Shown here piece by piece: positions 1 to 11,005 of a DNA stretch of 64,000 bases. How positions within the stretch are numbered: the first letter of the stretch is position 1; each line of letters starts with the position of its first letter. The notes beneath the pieces were generated by a model. The model had not been told where the DNA came from, did no database searches, and saw only the letters and a program-made list of their open reading frames with translations. Origin of the DNA: Pelodera strongyloides (taxonomy: Eukaryota > Nematoda > Chromadorea > Rhabditida > Rhabditidae); NCBI GenBank assembly GCA_036852015.1, contig JAANDG010000047.1:1-64000 (forward strand), given 5' to 3'. The translations under genes were made by a program, and so were the position numbers.

Positions 1-283
1 CCAACATCTTAGGATACCTTCTTTTGGTTTGTGAGCTAATAGTCACTACCTAAAGAACTCTTCTTATTTGACCATACGACTCGTTGATACAATAAACATT
101 TATTATTAATATATTGTTTGATAAGGATCCATGACTTTCTTTCAAAGTACATGTTTTATGTACATGTATTGTGTAAGAATAGTACAAGTAAGGCAACCTG
201 GGGCAACGGGTTCAACAAATACAAAACCTCATTTCGTTTTCAAAGACAAATTACAAACTTTTTCAAATCCAACTTTGTTTTAG

Positions 284-2027
284 GAATGTATCCTGGAATT
301 CAGCGACTTGTTACCAATGGCTTGGCAAATAAGCGATGCACTGGTCTGTTTGTTTACCTATATTTTATCTTTATCAGAGCATTTTATAAGTTTATATTTT
401 ATAGTGATCTCTTGTTTGTTTAAAGCGAAATACCGGCCGGTTCTTGAAACACATCGAGTACACCACCGTTCTTCTGCATCTTATGCAAGTGAACGTAAAT
501 TAGAATAAAAAACCGAGATAAAATAGAGTAAATTAGCATAAATACGTAAGAACTCAGTTGTCCAGGATGCGTTTCATACGCATAAGTGGCAATGAGGTGG
601 TAAGCGTTTCTTCACATTGTCAGGAATATCTACGTAATCAGCTTTCTATTGATTTTATCAGCAAAAGGGCCACATCGATATAAATAAAACTAATTCAATG
701 CATAATTCAGTCTTTTCTGTCCTCCAAGAAGATCGTGCATCGCGACGTGGCTGCACGCAACGTCCTCGTGAAGAAAACTAAACTTGTCAAGGTAAGTGTT
801 TGTCCGAGACGATAACTTTTGGAAATGTTAGTCCCAGTCAATTGAGCAGTACTTGGGTCCAGTGTCTCCCTACCCAGGTTTTGGTTTTGCGGCCATGGCC
901 CATGGGGTACTTTCCATAACCATAATAGCAACCAAAAAATGGCCCATGGATAGCTATGACCACTTTCCATAATCACATAATGGCAAAAAAAACATACATT
1001 TTTGTGCCATTATTTGTCCCTCAGATACGTACGATACCGCTAAAAATCTAAGTGACTTCTTTCAGCTCAGCGACTTCGGTCTCTGTCGTAATATCGATTC
1101 AATGTTCTACTCTTCAAAAGGTGGCAAGTTGCCAATAAAGTGGATGGCACCCGAATCATTACAGTATGCTCAATTCTCAACGGAAAGTGATGTGTACGTT
1201 TCATCAGTAATTGACAACTAACATTTAGCTCGTGAACTAATTTCTGACCCTAGTTTATTATTGAAGCTATTTTACACAGTTTTAGTTAGACTGCAAAGGA
1301 ATGCAAATCATAAAGTAATGTGAAATGCTTACAAGCCCTAGTTGAAATATAAAATGTTTCTAGCCATATTTATATGCAGTAGGACTGGTCGTGGCTTGGT
1401 GCGATATGTTGTAATGCATCAGGACATCAGGGTGACTGCTTAACTTATGCTTAACTTACATTCTTTTATGTTTATTATATTTTTAACAACTCTATTCCAT
1501 TTAGATGGTCGTACGGCGTCTTTCTCTACGAACTCTTCTCATTTGGTAATACACCGTATCCCACAATACAAGCCGAGAATATGTTACAGTATTTAAATGA
1601 GGGAAACCGTATGGAACCACCTGACGAAGCTCCAATACCCATGTAAGCCTCCTTTGAGACTGGATTACTGCACCACCGTGTATTATATGCAAATTTCGGT
1701 GCCCTCTTGAGCTGAAGTGCACATAATGGAACGTGATTTGCATATAATACAGAGGAATGACGTAGTGCAACATATTCAAAACCACGTGTCGTACCGCTTT
1801 AATATGTATGTAATTGCAGGAAGAAATTGATGGTGGAATGCTGGTGTGAGGATGGTTATCTTCGGCCCAAATTTTGTACGATAAAAGAGCGAATATATAA
1901 CATTTTGGAAGCGGATTCACTCTCCTATGGATATCTACAATTTTCACAAGAATATTGTCGAATATTCCCGTCTTTACTACCAAGTGCACCTCCGCAAGAT
2001 ACCAATGATAATCACTCGGATGTATAA
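284..2027 (+). CDS. Receptor tyrosine kinase, catalytic-domain C-terminal half (5' partial)
   Basis: Coding exons are 284-343, 711-791, 1066-1193, 1505-1642 and 1820-2027 (204 codons plus TAA). All junction phases fit. Visible kinase landmarks are AWQISDALSFLSSKK, then the catalytic loop HRDVAARN, the DFG motif (SDFGLCRNID), the P+1 loop KLPIKWMAPES, the SDVWSYGVFLYELFSFG helix and the subdomain XI arginine (YLRPKF). HRDxAARN and KWMAPES are tyrosine-kinase type. The FLSSKK lead-in and the tail after NILEADS most resemble class III/V receptors (PDGFR/VEGFR group, nematode VER proteins); that subfamily call is an inference. The activation segment has one tyrosine (MFYSS). The N-lobe and any ectodomain lie left of the window, and I could not fix an exon within 1-283. 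The donor at 344 is the weak gtctgt. A foldback element sits in the intron at 420. AATAAA at 2046 is a candidate poly(A) signal. Confidence 0.9.
420..580 (+). mobile_element. TTAA foldback element, family A, right end decayed
   Basis: This family is a ~180-bp non-coding foldback. It starts TTAAAGCGAAATACCGGCCG and ends with the inverse, and its AT-rich interior contains ATTTGCAT. This copy has the left terminal repeat and body but loses the right end after a TGCGTTTCA block. It lies in an intron of the kinase gene. The TTAA borders suggest TTAA target-site use, as in piggyBac-type elements; no transposase is present to confirm this. Confidence 0.85.
1664..1772. repeat. Intronic foldback with octamer-bearing arms
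   Basis: Inverted arms share GTATTATATGCAAAT and its complement (around 1678-1692 and 1737-1752), and the outer parts also pair (CTGCACCAC against GTAGTGCA). It lies just inside the intron before the last kinase exon. It is not one of the TTAA families. Confidence 0.65.
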
Positions 2028-2040
2028 TATAATTATTAAT

Positions 2041-3739
2041 AATTAAATAAATATTTATTATTTATTGTGACATCTCTGGTTTATGTTCTAAGTCACTTAG
2101 CGACTCATTTGAGCGGAGTATAAATAAAAGCAAGAAGAGAGCGATATTTGCTCCATGCTGTGTGTAATTCCTACTTTGCAATTACAAAAAGCTCACTGTG
2201 ACCGAAGTTCATATATGTAGTTTGTAAACTTCTATAAAACATGCGTAAGAGTACGAAAGGAACAGGCAAAAAGTGGCGTTACGGGAAGTTTTCTCGTTTC
2301 ATAGATCAGAGAGTGTTAGTAGTTTCATCAAGTTGTAATCCTTCCCCGTGTGAGACTATTTTGTTTTACCCATATCACAGGACATTACGAGCAGTTAAAA
2401 AATTGTGAATATGATACTCTTTTCCAGGAATTGTAATTATTTTGAAGAAATAACGTAAAGCGAATCTCACCCGTGGAAATCTAGAAATATTCATTTAAAG
2501 TGATTCTATACCTGGTTACTACCCATATTAGTGCATACAGTCCTCGTAATGCTTGCTCAAATCGTCCGTGCTTTTAATTTTAAACTAATTGTAACGATCT
2601 ATGTGTCGCTGGAACACAGGGAAGTAAAAATTGGCGTATGATTTCACAGTGTGTTCTTGAAAACTCTTTTAAAAGCTGGATATGGATTTTCTTGTTTTAC
2701 ATCAAAAGATCTCCATTGCCTTGATAGCCTTGACCTATGATAGGGAAGAAACACATGCTTCGTTTTATATTTTTATATTTATTTAATTTTCTTTTTCGTT
2801 TTTTTCTTCTTCTAAAAAATGTCCAATTTATGTCTACAGTAGGTCACAGTAAAAGTATTTAACTTATTCAATTTGTCATGTTAAAACGATCAATGTTGAT
2901 ATTTATTCCATCAAAATGCATTTTTTTATATATTTCGAACATACTTATTCACGGATATAGAAGGCGTGAGGCGTGAGATTAGGCGAGCGCAGAAGACGAA
3001 AAGAGTTCGTAATTACACTGTGTTGATTTTTTTTGTGTCATTTTAGTTTTCACCAAAAAGGATGACGAACCTAATAATGTGGGTCATACGTACACATTAT
3101 AAACATTTTGTGATGTTCACACCGATTATACAATCGAAATTATTAAACACGTCTCCTAACTCCTAATGATTGCCTAATGAAAGTCATATTTTTTGCTAGC
3201 TTAGGGTAAATCAGAAAAGCAACATTTACGACCGTCACGCTTCAATTTCTCGAATTCATTTATTCATTAATTTAATTTAATTTCAGTTGTTCTTGATTAT
3301 GTTAGGGTTCGTGTGTTATTTGTTCTTTGTAGTTTGGTCCCGTGTCAGTATACTGTGTTGTGAAGCGTGGTATCTTATGGTCACCTTTTGAGATGTGTTA
3401 AAGGGAATATGTAGGCACTCAAAATGAGCAAAACAACTGCGAAACTAGAGTTTCCACACCAGACATGAATTTAAGTAGGCGACTGAATATGTAAATTCGA
3501 ATATTCTGATTTGCATGCAAATATGTCGCTGTTGCATGCTATATGCCGATGTTTGCACATATGCTAAATTTTTTGCTCCATCAGCACTGCCGTGTAAGCC
3601 AGGGGGTCAAATAACGCGTTTACTATGGAAAAGATGAACTTTGAAAATCATTTTCTTTTAAATGGGAAACTTTTAACCATTTTTGTTGTTGTTTCCTTAA
3701 TGAGGAACACACATTCTATTAATACAGCTTAACTTCAAA
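2041..3739. other. Intergenic, no gene seen
   Basis: This is AT-rich sequence between the kinase stop and the tRNA-like repeat. No open frame with splice or codon support was found on either strand. Confidence 0.5.
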
Positions 3740-3769
3740 AAGGGCATACATATTCCCTTTAATTGCCAT

Positions 3770-4245
3770 CGCCAATAAACTATTTATCTTATTATATAAA
3801 GGAGAAGAGTTTACTTGGTCTTTTGTTTGTATGCACGCAACGAAATCCTTCCATAAAGAAAATTTTCTATTCACAATCGAATGAGAATACATATACAAAA
3901 TCTTTGCCGTTGGCGGGATACGAACCCACAACAGCACACAATCTCTCGCTTCACAGTCCAACGCTCTACCTGCTGAGCTATGCTAGCTTCTTACAAGGAT
4001 AAACCTCTGCTCTAGATACAGCACCTTCAATAGCAAATTTGCATGGTATCGTTAGTCGAGTGGTGATCCAAACTGATTATTATACGTTTCCACAATCAGA
4101 GACGTGTGAATGTGTGGGAGGAGAAAGAGACGAGAGTTAACTTTTTAAATTGTAGCAATCCTTTTTTTAAATAGGGTAACAATCGGCCGAAGGCCGATTC
4201 CTCCAGTTGGAGAAGAGCCCGTAGGGCTCTTCGAACGGCTGGTAT
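3770..4245 (-). repeat. tRNA-like (Pol III) repeat, copy 1
   Basis: Read on the minus strand, this copy starts with the two hairpins at 4181-4236 (one GAAGAGCCC/GGGCTCTTC, one AATCGGCC/GGCCGATT). A ~170-bp spacer follows, then a tRNA-like block (about 3905-3990) with a box A match TAGCTCAGCAGG and box B GGTTCGTATCCC, and a tail ending in TATATAATAAGATA. A second copy lies in opposite orientation at 57045-57492, conserved along its whole length. The tRNA block looks histidine-like (CTGTGAA anticodon loop), but it has an insertion before the T arm and no pairing acceptor stem. It is therefore a tRNA-derived repeat and not a functional tRNA gene. Confidence 0.8.
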
Positions 4246-4345
4246 TAAATAAAACAGAAGAACATTTTAGGGTTAATTTATCGGTTATTTAATATGCTAG
4301 ACAATTTTTTAACACATCTTAAAGCATTATATTAATTTATTTATT

Positions 4346-4359
4346 TTTCAGAAATTTCC
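4346..4359 (+). promoter_or_regulatory. 3' splice acceptor just upstream of ATG (possible SL trans-splice site)
   Basis: The string TTATTTTTCAG ends at 4351, eight bases before the start codon at 4360. No upstream coding exon is evident. A leaderless acceptor this close to ATG is what spliced-leader addition looks like in nematodes; an untranslated upstream exon is the alternative. Confidence 0.45.
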
Positions 4360-7300
4360 ATGCGGATTAAACATCTACTAATATATTTTGCAAGTAAGCT
4401 TCTATTCTTTATTATGTGTTGAAGCAAAGCATTTATAATGAGTTCGCTATCAAGCGTGAACATCATATTCTATGCCGTTCTGACTTTCTGACATCAAAAA
4501 TAAAATAAATAATAAAACTATTTAGCGTCAGCTTTGCAAATAAACGGCGAAGGTTCTGGTCAAGAAATTGATTTCTTGGAGGGAAGTGGAGGAGAAGGTT
4601 GGCAAATTAAAGGGTGATTGTGGTTCCCGTTCCATTAGATGGAACGGGAAGAACAGGATCTTGCAGTTCCTCTCACGCGTTTTGCTTATTGTCTCTGTTT
4701 CATTAACTGAAAAGGTACGAACCAATTGGTGCATTTCATTATAAAACATCATTCTGGTAGAAACTATATAAGCCAAGTGGACATAATTAACGACATTAGA
4801 GTAGAGTAATAAGTACTGTCGCTACGAATAAGTTCAAAGAAGATTCTGTATCATATAATGAATGTGTTAAAAGTTAAAAGTTAAAACTAGAAAACTGCTC
4901 AACCTTTTGCGCTGTGAAAAAAATATCTGTAATTTTTAGGCTCCGGACAACTATCGACGAGTATTGACGATTCAACGGAGACGGTTGAAGAACAGGATCA
5001 ACAAAGTTTAAATTCTGCAGAAAAGGTATTAGAGCGCAACTTAAAGGGATAGGTTCACCTCGAATTGCACCTTTTTTATAATTTATATTGATAGTATGAC
5101 CTATGACGGTCAAAATGCGAAAATTCAGTAAATTTCCTTTGCTCCCCGAAATATTAGAGCTTGCTCAAAAAGCTAAACTACCTCGAATTTATAAAACAAT
5201 TGGAGTACCGCAGCCGTGGTAAGTGGGAAATAGCGTAGCAGGTCTGGAGACGCTAGAAGATACAGGGCCCTTTATCATCCTCTGTCTATCACAACAATCT
5301 CTGCACCTCCAACCTTTTCACGCTATTTCCCATTTAGCTAGGCTGCGGCACTCAAATTGTTTTATAAATTCGAGGTAGTTTATGTTTAGCTTTTTGAGCA
5401 AGCTCTCCTACCTCGGGGAGAAAAGGTAATTTTATGTAATTTTCGCATTGTGAAGGTTTCGGCCATACTATCAATAGAAATCATTCAAAAAGGTGCAAAT
5501 CCTAGTGAACCTATCCCTTTAACAAACGAAATACATAGAAGAGTCACTGAGGGGGGAGGGGCAGCACCATTTTTTTTTCATAATCCTCGCAGTCAGCATG
5601 TCGATCTTTACTAATTGCTATTTAGGATATTTTGGCAAATATTCTAACAAGTCTGGCGCAGACAGAAAAAGATGGTTCAGATGTTTCATGGAGACTGGAA
5701 AAGGTAAATCTATTTTTTTTTTGATAGAGGCAATTGTAAGGTAATAAGAGCAAACACCTCGAGCTTCGCTAGTGCAAATTAGAGTCATTCAATTCTTGAA
5801 AACCTTCAGAAAATGAACGAAAAGGATGGAAGTCTCTCCAAGAATCCTGTACAAATAAGGTGAGGACGATTTGTGTTTGAGCCTCATTCCAGGATAGTTT
5901 CCACGTTTACAGTTTACTTTTATAAAAACAAAAACAATTTTTTCTCAAGAATTTAATAAACAAGATAATTTTTGAAGATTTGTTCAATAAACACTATTAC
6001 TCTTAAATTATACATGTAAAGTTGGAAGAGTAAACGCAAACGATTAATATACCTCAATTTCATTCCGTGCAATTGTGCATGTTTCAGCACTACGTTATGT
6101 AGCTAATGATCTAAATTATGAATTACCTCGTTTCGCCCCGACTTTAGACCATAACATAATCATTGCCAATTGCTGGAAAATTCTGAAAATATCAGAACAT
6201 CAGAATATTTTAGACATGAAAATGCGCCAAAAACTGAAAATGTGGCTCAAAAGCAGGAACCACTCCAAAAATCTTTACCAACAGCTGCCACTACTCCTGG
6301 GCGGAAAACCAACCAGTTGAAATCGAACGCAGGTAAGACAATTTTGAATACTTGTATTTACATGGACTTCCAATTTTACTAACCTTCTTACTGTATTACA
6401 CATAAACTTGCTTTAAAGTTCTTTAAAGGGAGAGGCCCACGAGGAAAATGTTTTCCTCAATTTAGTTGCACGGAATGTCCGGAATTTTAGAAATATTACT
6501 GCGAAAACCGCATTTCTCAAAGCCTAGAACTGGCAGAGTTATTCCACGGCAAACAGTTCGGGGAGGTACCGTAGTCATAAAGGTTAAAATACGTTTGTAC
6601 GGCTTATATTCGTCCGTTAGCATTCTTTCTCTACATAATAATTGTTATACGAATGAAGAACATTCCTACGATTATAACTAAGCGTTTCCAATACTGTAGT
6701 GACAAAAAGAGCAAAAATTGATTCTAACTACGGTACCTGTCCGAACAGTTTGCCGGGAATTAACTCTGCGAGTTCTAGGCGTAATGAATTGCGGTTTTCA
6801 CAGTAATATTTCTGAAATTCCAGACATTCTGTGCGAGTAAATTGAGGAAGACTTTTTTCTCGTGTTCCTCTCCCTTTAACTTGACCATAATGGCAACTTC
6901 GTGGGTAAAAAAAAATAACAAATGTTTTAGCGGCGAAAAGCATTTTCAAGATGTCCTGTTACAACAATGGGCAGTGTGAGGTTAGTTTTCTTTTGTCTTG
7001 TTTCCGTAAAACTTATTTATGTGCTGATGTTTGATTCAGTTTTCAGTTTGCAAAAGGATAGTGAAACTTAAAACAACTATAATTATCAGTGGTAGCTCGG
7101 CAATTACCATCCAAAGTCTCACGTGTAATTTAAGATTGTCGTATTCTTGATAATTATATTAACTAATTGCCACCTTGGCGCATGGATGGCGCGCGATGGG
7201 AAAAGTTTGAAGAATTCTGGAAAAAGTTGGTTCAAAATGGACGGAAAAAACATGCAGGAAAATCAAAATCTACCGTAGTGGAATCGTTGTGGGATATTAT

Positions 7301-8306
7301 TTTTAACACTGCCGGATCCAAGAATGGATCGCCCGTTCGAAGTCGACCCCGACGGTTGGGGCTATATAGCGGAAAAACATCGCTTTTCCATTACGGTGGG
7401 TGAACTTTTCCAGTAAGTAAAATTTACGTTTCTTCCGGTGTCTATCTTGAACCAAACTTTTCCGGAATTCTTCAAACTTTTCCCAACTCGAACGCGCCTT
7501 TACACTGTCGCACCTGGCTAGTTTTGTTTTCCTTACCGCAGTATAAGTATTTTTCTAGAAAAAGTCAGAGAATATGTTTCAGAGCGGCGTTTGCATGGGT
7601 GCTTATGTGGGCAAGTGTAACTGCAATACTTGCGTTAATTTTCGTGAATGTGAAGCGGATATACAATGTGGTGGCCTTCGTGGAGCTTGTCAACAAGGGC
7701 AATGTCAATGCGCAAAGGTAAAGTGAGAGATGGTAAAGCAGTTGTAAAATACATACAGCTATCAGTGCGTAGTTTCAGGAGACCAAAAATAATTTCACAC
7801 GTCTGTGGCCAACATAAGATTTTAGGTATTTACCATGAGCTGGGTATTAGTTCATAAAAGGTTAAAGCGCAATACCGGCCGGTTTTTGAAACGCATCGTG
7901 AACATTATGATAAGTTGCTCGAATTTAGCTCGTTTTTTTTATTCTGATTTATGTTCATTTGCATTAGTTGCATAGGAATGCTGGTCTGCTCGACGTGTTT
8001 CAAAACCAGTAGTTATTTCGCTTTAAAGGTTGAAGCTTGGACCGCAACGATTAGAACGTGCCTACCGACCTTTTTTGTTGTGAAAACCAGTCGAATGAGG
8101 AACTCTGGCCGTTTCGTCTACTTTTCGAAGCATGGTCACAACCAAATAAATAAACTAATAATATTTGTTAAATTATTTAGGTATTCGCCTCACACGGTAT
8201 GCACTTCTACATCGATGTGCTTGTTTCTTTTTGCAATAATAAAGAGTGTACTTCGGAAGACGACTGTTATGGACTTCCGTGCAATCCGGGCAAATGTTTT
8301 TGCTAA
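4360..8306 (+). CDS. Secreted cysteine-rich protein with EGSG motifs (candidate chondroitin proteoglycan)
   Basis: Nine exons: 4360-4393, 4526-4597, 4940-5025, 5626-5703, 5810-5859, 6214-6332, 6931-6980, 7583-7717 and 8181-8306, giving 249 residues. All phases agree. Residues 1-14 (MRIKHLLIYFATSA) form a signal peptide with a plausible TSA cleavage site. EGSG occurs at residues 20-23, 30-33 and 35-38. An acidic EGSG context is the known nematode chondroitin attachment motif. A Gln/Ser/Thr/Lys-rich linker follows. The C-terminal ~107 residues hold 17 cysteines in short-spaced pairs (CYNNGQCESGVC, KCNCNTC, QGQCQCAK, final CNPGKCFC), recalling EB/lustrin-type modules. The exact family is not recognised. 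The second exon could begin at 4532, which removes Ser-Ala. Family D and E foldbacks occupy introns, and a family A element sits in the 3' UTR. AATAAA at 8612 could be the poly(A) signal. Confidence 0.8.
5041..5522. mobile_element. TTAA foldback, family E (482 bp)
   Basis: Ends are TTAAAGGGATAGGTTCACCT and its inverse, with long imperfect arms (AAAAGCTAAACTACCTCG and complement inside). It lies in intron 3 of the cysteine-rich gene, starting about 15 bp after the donor at 5026. It is the only copy of this family in the window. Confidence 0.85.
6423..6889. mobile_element. TTAA foldback, family D copy 1 (467 bp)
   Basis: Ends are TTAAAGGGAGAGGCCCACGA and its inverse. The arms contain AATGTCCGGAATTTTAG and AGTTCGGGGAGGTACCGTAG, repeated inverted on the right. 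It lies in intron 6 of the cysteine-rich gene. The second copy is 61075-61531. Confidence 0.88.
7178..7498. repeat. Long foldback (single copy)
   Basis: The left arm GGGAAAAGTTTGAAGAATTC and following GGTTCAA are mirrored near 7450-7490. The outer ends are GCGCGCGA and its near inverse. It lies in intron 7 of the cysteine-rich gene. It carries neither TTAA ends nor similarity to the other families. Confidence 0.65.
7862..8026. mobile_element. TTAA foldback, family A
   Basis: Both ends are present (TTAAAGCGCAATACCGG left; ATTTCGCTTTAA right). It lies in intron 8 of the cysteine-rich gene. Confidence 0.88.
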
Positions 8307-8336
8307 AGGAAAGTACAAAATGCACGGATCTGGGTT

Positions 8337-8492
8337 TCAAGCGAAATACCGGCCGTTTTTTGAAACAAAGCTGCATTTTTGTGCATTTATGCTGCGGTCG
8401 ATTTTTTATTCTAATTTGTGCTCATTGGCATATGCTTCATACGAATGTAGGTGTACTCGATGTGTTTCAAAATCGGCCGAGTTCGCTTTGAA
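8337..8492. mobile_element. TTAA foldback, family A, in a 3' UTR
   Basis: Diverged termini (TCAAGCGAAATACC left, TTCGCTTTGAA right). It begins about 30 bp after the stop codon of the cysteine-rich gene and before its candidate AATAAA, so it is probably transcribed. Confidence 0.8.
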
Positions 8493-8976
8493 AGCTGGCC
8501 CTACACGTACACGTCCATAGTTTGGCGCTGATTGAATGGGTTACGTTAGTATTTTTCATTGAAAATGTGATATTTTTGTTTTACGGGTATTCTTCAGTAC
8601 GTTGTGATGTCCAATAAAATGTTAACCATTTTCTTTCATTTGTGATAGACTAATGTTTCATAGCCAGGATAAGAAGAGTTGTTCACAGTTCACACTCACC
8701 ATATTGCACGTAGCATTTCAATTGATGCCTTCGAAATCGAAATCTACAAAAAGTTCAAACTTTAGATTTCGACTTTGAAGTTAATTTCCTTCGGTGTTAC
8801 ACTATGCTGTTCTAGTTCTGTCAACGCTGTGATGCGTATAATTTCGCAAAATTTGATTAGAATTTAAAATTAGTTAGGAATTCTTCGAATCTTCGAACCA
8901 TGTTAAATGCTAAATTAGCATACGAATAACTGAATATATACCAGCCGTCAAGTGAGTAAAGCATCACTTACCAGCA

Positions 8977-9436
8977 ATGGCTCAGTCTTACCTCCCTGTG
9001 ACATCGCTACCCAGCCGGGTACCAAGATCGTCTTCAACGCTCCCTATGATGACAAGCACACCTACCACATCAAGGATTGTGAACCTACGTCCTCTTCATA
9101 TTCACTTCATGTAGCTATAAATACCCACTGTATTCTAGCGAATACACTTAGGTGACGAACGCCGGTGGACGTCGTATCGGATGGGCGTTCAAGACCACCA
9201 ACATGAAGAGTCTTGGAGTGGACCGTCCCTGTGGAGTGCTCGACCCCAAGGAGGCAGTGCCCGTCGCCGTCTCTTGTGATGCCTTCCAGTACGGACAAGA
9301 AGACATCAACAATGACCGTATCACAATTGAGTGGACGAACACTCCCGATGGGGCCGCCATGTAGGTCCGTCGCGAGTGGTTCCAGGGAGACGGAATGGTA
9401 CGCAGAAAGAATCTGCCCATCGAGAACAATCCTTAG
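8977..9436 (+). pseudogene. msp: Major sperm protein pseudogene, intron retained
   Basis: Exon-like blocks 8977-9074 and 9152-9436 encode an almost complete MSP ([92 protein letters not shown]). Three lesions are visible. One base is missing after ATGGCTCAGTC, so the start is out of frame. The donor after HIK reads GATTGT instead of GT. An in-frame TAG at 9362-9364 follows DGAAM. The acceptor ACTTAG at 9151 is intact. Retention of an intron argues for DNA-level duplication, not retrocopying. In the family MSP is the sperm cytoskeletal protein of crawling nematode sperm. Confidence 0.93.
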
Positions 9437-9442
9437 GTATTA

Positions 9443-9679
9443 TTGATAGAGTATTTATGTTAAGTTTTTGCGCACTTTCGCATGCGAAAGTATCATCCAT
9501 GTTATTGCAGTTTCTATAGTGGGAAACTACTCGAATTTTACATACAGTAAGAAATTTACATACACCTGCGGCGTGTTTTGCATACACCTAATGTAAAACT
9601 GCGCGAAAATGGAAAAGTCAACTTGGATGGTACTTTCGCGGCGAATTCGAGCGAAATTGTAACATAAATACTCTATCAA
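9443..9679. repeat. Foldback element directly after the MSP pseudogene
   Basis: Termini TTGATAGAGTATTTATGTTA and TAACATAAATACTCTATCAA are perfect inverses. Inner arms with ACTTTCGC and ATCCA also pair. It starts 6 bp after the ancestral MSP stop. Confidence 0.85.
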
Positions 9680-9689
9680 GTGAAATAAA

Positions 9690-11005
9690 TCGGTTCAAAT
9701 TTTGCCATGTTTTTTCCAATTACCATGTGTGTGCGTTGGTTGCTGAGTTCACTGTTTCATCCATCCGTTCTCGTCTTCGTATTCCAATGAAATGGTTTCA
9801 ATGGTTCTCTAATGGTTACTATCGTCAGGAATCCCACCTATTTCCAGTACTCAAAAACATTTCAAAAAGTTCGGCTTCGCTTCATGTGAGCACAGCTAAA
9901 TAAGTGGCAAAAATATCTAAAGCTGTATAACAGCCGGGTTCTGATGCTGGACTCTAGTTCCGTGTACTGTATGCAAACCTATGAGCGCAATGAGAGCAAC
10001 GAGATTTCAATATTAATTTGCTATCTATACTCTCCAAGAAGCAATTTTTTTCTATGGCATTAAGAGGCTAGCCAGTTACATCTGCTAGGCAATCGCGGGT
10101 TCGGTTCCTACTCCTCCCACTACTACCAATACCAACCCCCAAAAAGAAACTCATCTGAGTTTGCTTATTCATCTGCGTAATAAGGAGATCCACAGTTTTT
10201 GGTATTGTGCAAGGTGTTGTGCCAATACTCTCTCTCTCTCTCTCACACACATTCTCTGTTGTTCCCTTGCACTCTCATCTCTTCTTTCTTGCTCTATTTC
10301 TCTCCTTCTTCTGTCCCTCCCTCCTCCCTTACCTCCTATCTATGCTAAATTCACTTTTTAATCCCGTACTTTCGGCTAGGCTTGAAACTCTAAATTACTG
10401 TACTTCCATTGTGCGTTCCCTTGTCGCGGTATAGAAACCAGTCTCCGTTCTGCCATTGTCATGCCTTATCCCGCGACCTTGCCGCCCCCGGTCATATGCC
10501 TCGCGGCACGCACGCTAATTATCCTCTCCTCCGGGCAATTACCGGCGATCAGCTGGCAATTTCCGTTTCCGCACGCCAAAAACCCGCACGCTTAGCATAA
10601 TGCCCAAGTAAGCTGCTTGGTGGTGAAGCTGGTTCACTTGACATTTGCCATGCTTGTTACAAAGGTGAAGCAAGCCTGCACTTCTTGTGAGGTACGGTAG
10701 CTAATAGCCTAACCCTGGGTCAGACCTAGTTTTCTCTACTTTGTTCTAACTTTCTTCGTTCTCCGTATAGCCAATAAATTAAAATGTTTGCTTGATTTTT
10801 TGTGCCCATCTTCTTGCTTTTGTGCACATGAGTATCGCATAATTTGATGCTAGAAAAAGAATGTTTTGGAGTTCTCTTCTTTCTTGTTTCTTAATATTCA
10901 CTTTACTTTTAAAGAAAGATAATTTGTGTGAAAATGTATTTCCAGGCTTATCTGTGACTTGTACGAAACTTGAAGAGCGTATCTCATAGCGCCGCCATAT
11001 ACGTT
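9690..11005. other. Intergenic, low-complexity patches only
   Basis: A CT-rich tract lies around 10229-10345. A locally GC-richer stretch at 10430-10600 has no splice-consistent coding reading. I see no gene. Confidence 0.45.

Noticed and set aside
118..283. Upstream kinase exon around 148-187
   Set aside because: A GTAAGG lies at 188, but no reading there matches kinase N-lobe motifs or gives a convincing acceptor.
4181..4236. Bacterial-type terminators or bacterial contamination
   Set aside because: The two hairpins resemble rho-independent terminators but are part of the tRNA-like repeat, present twice in the window.
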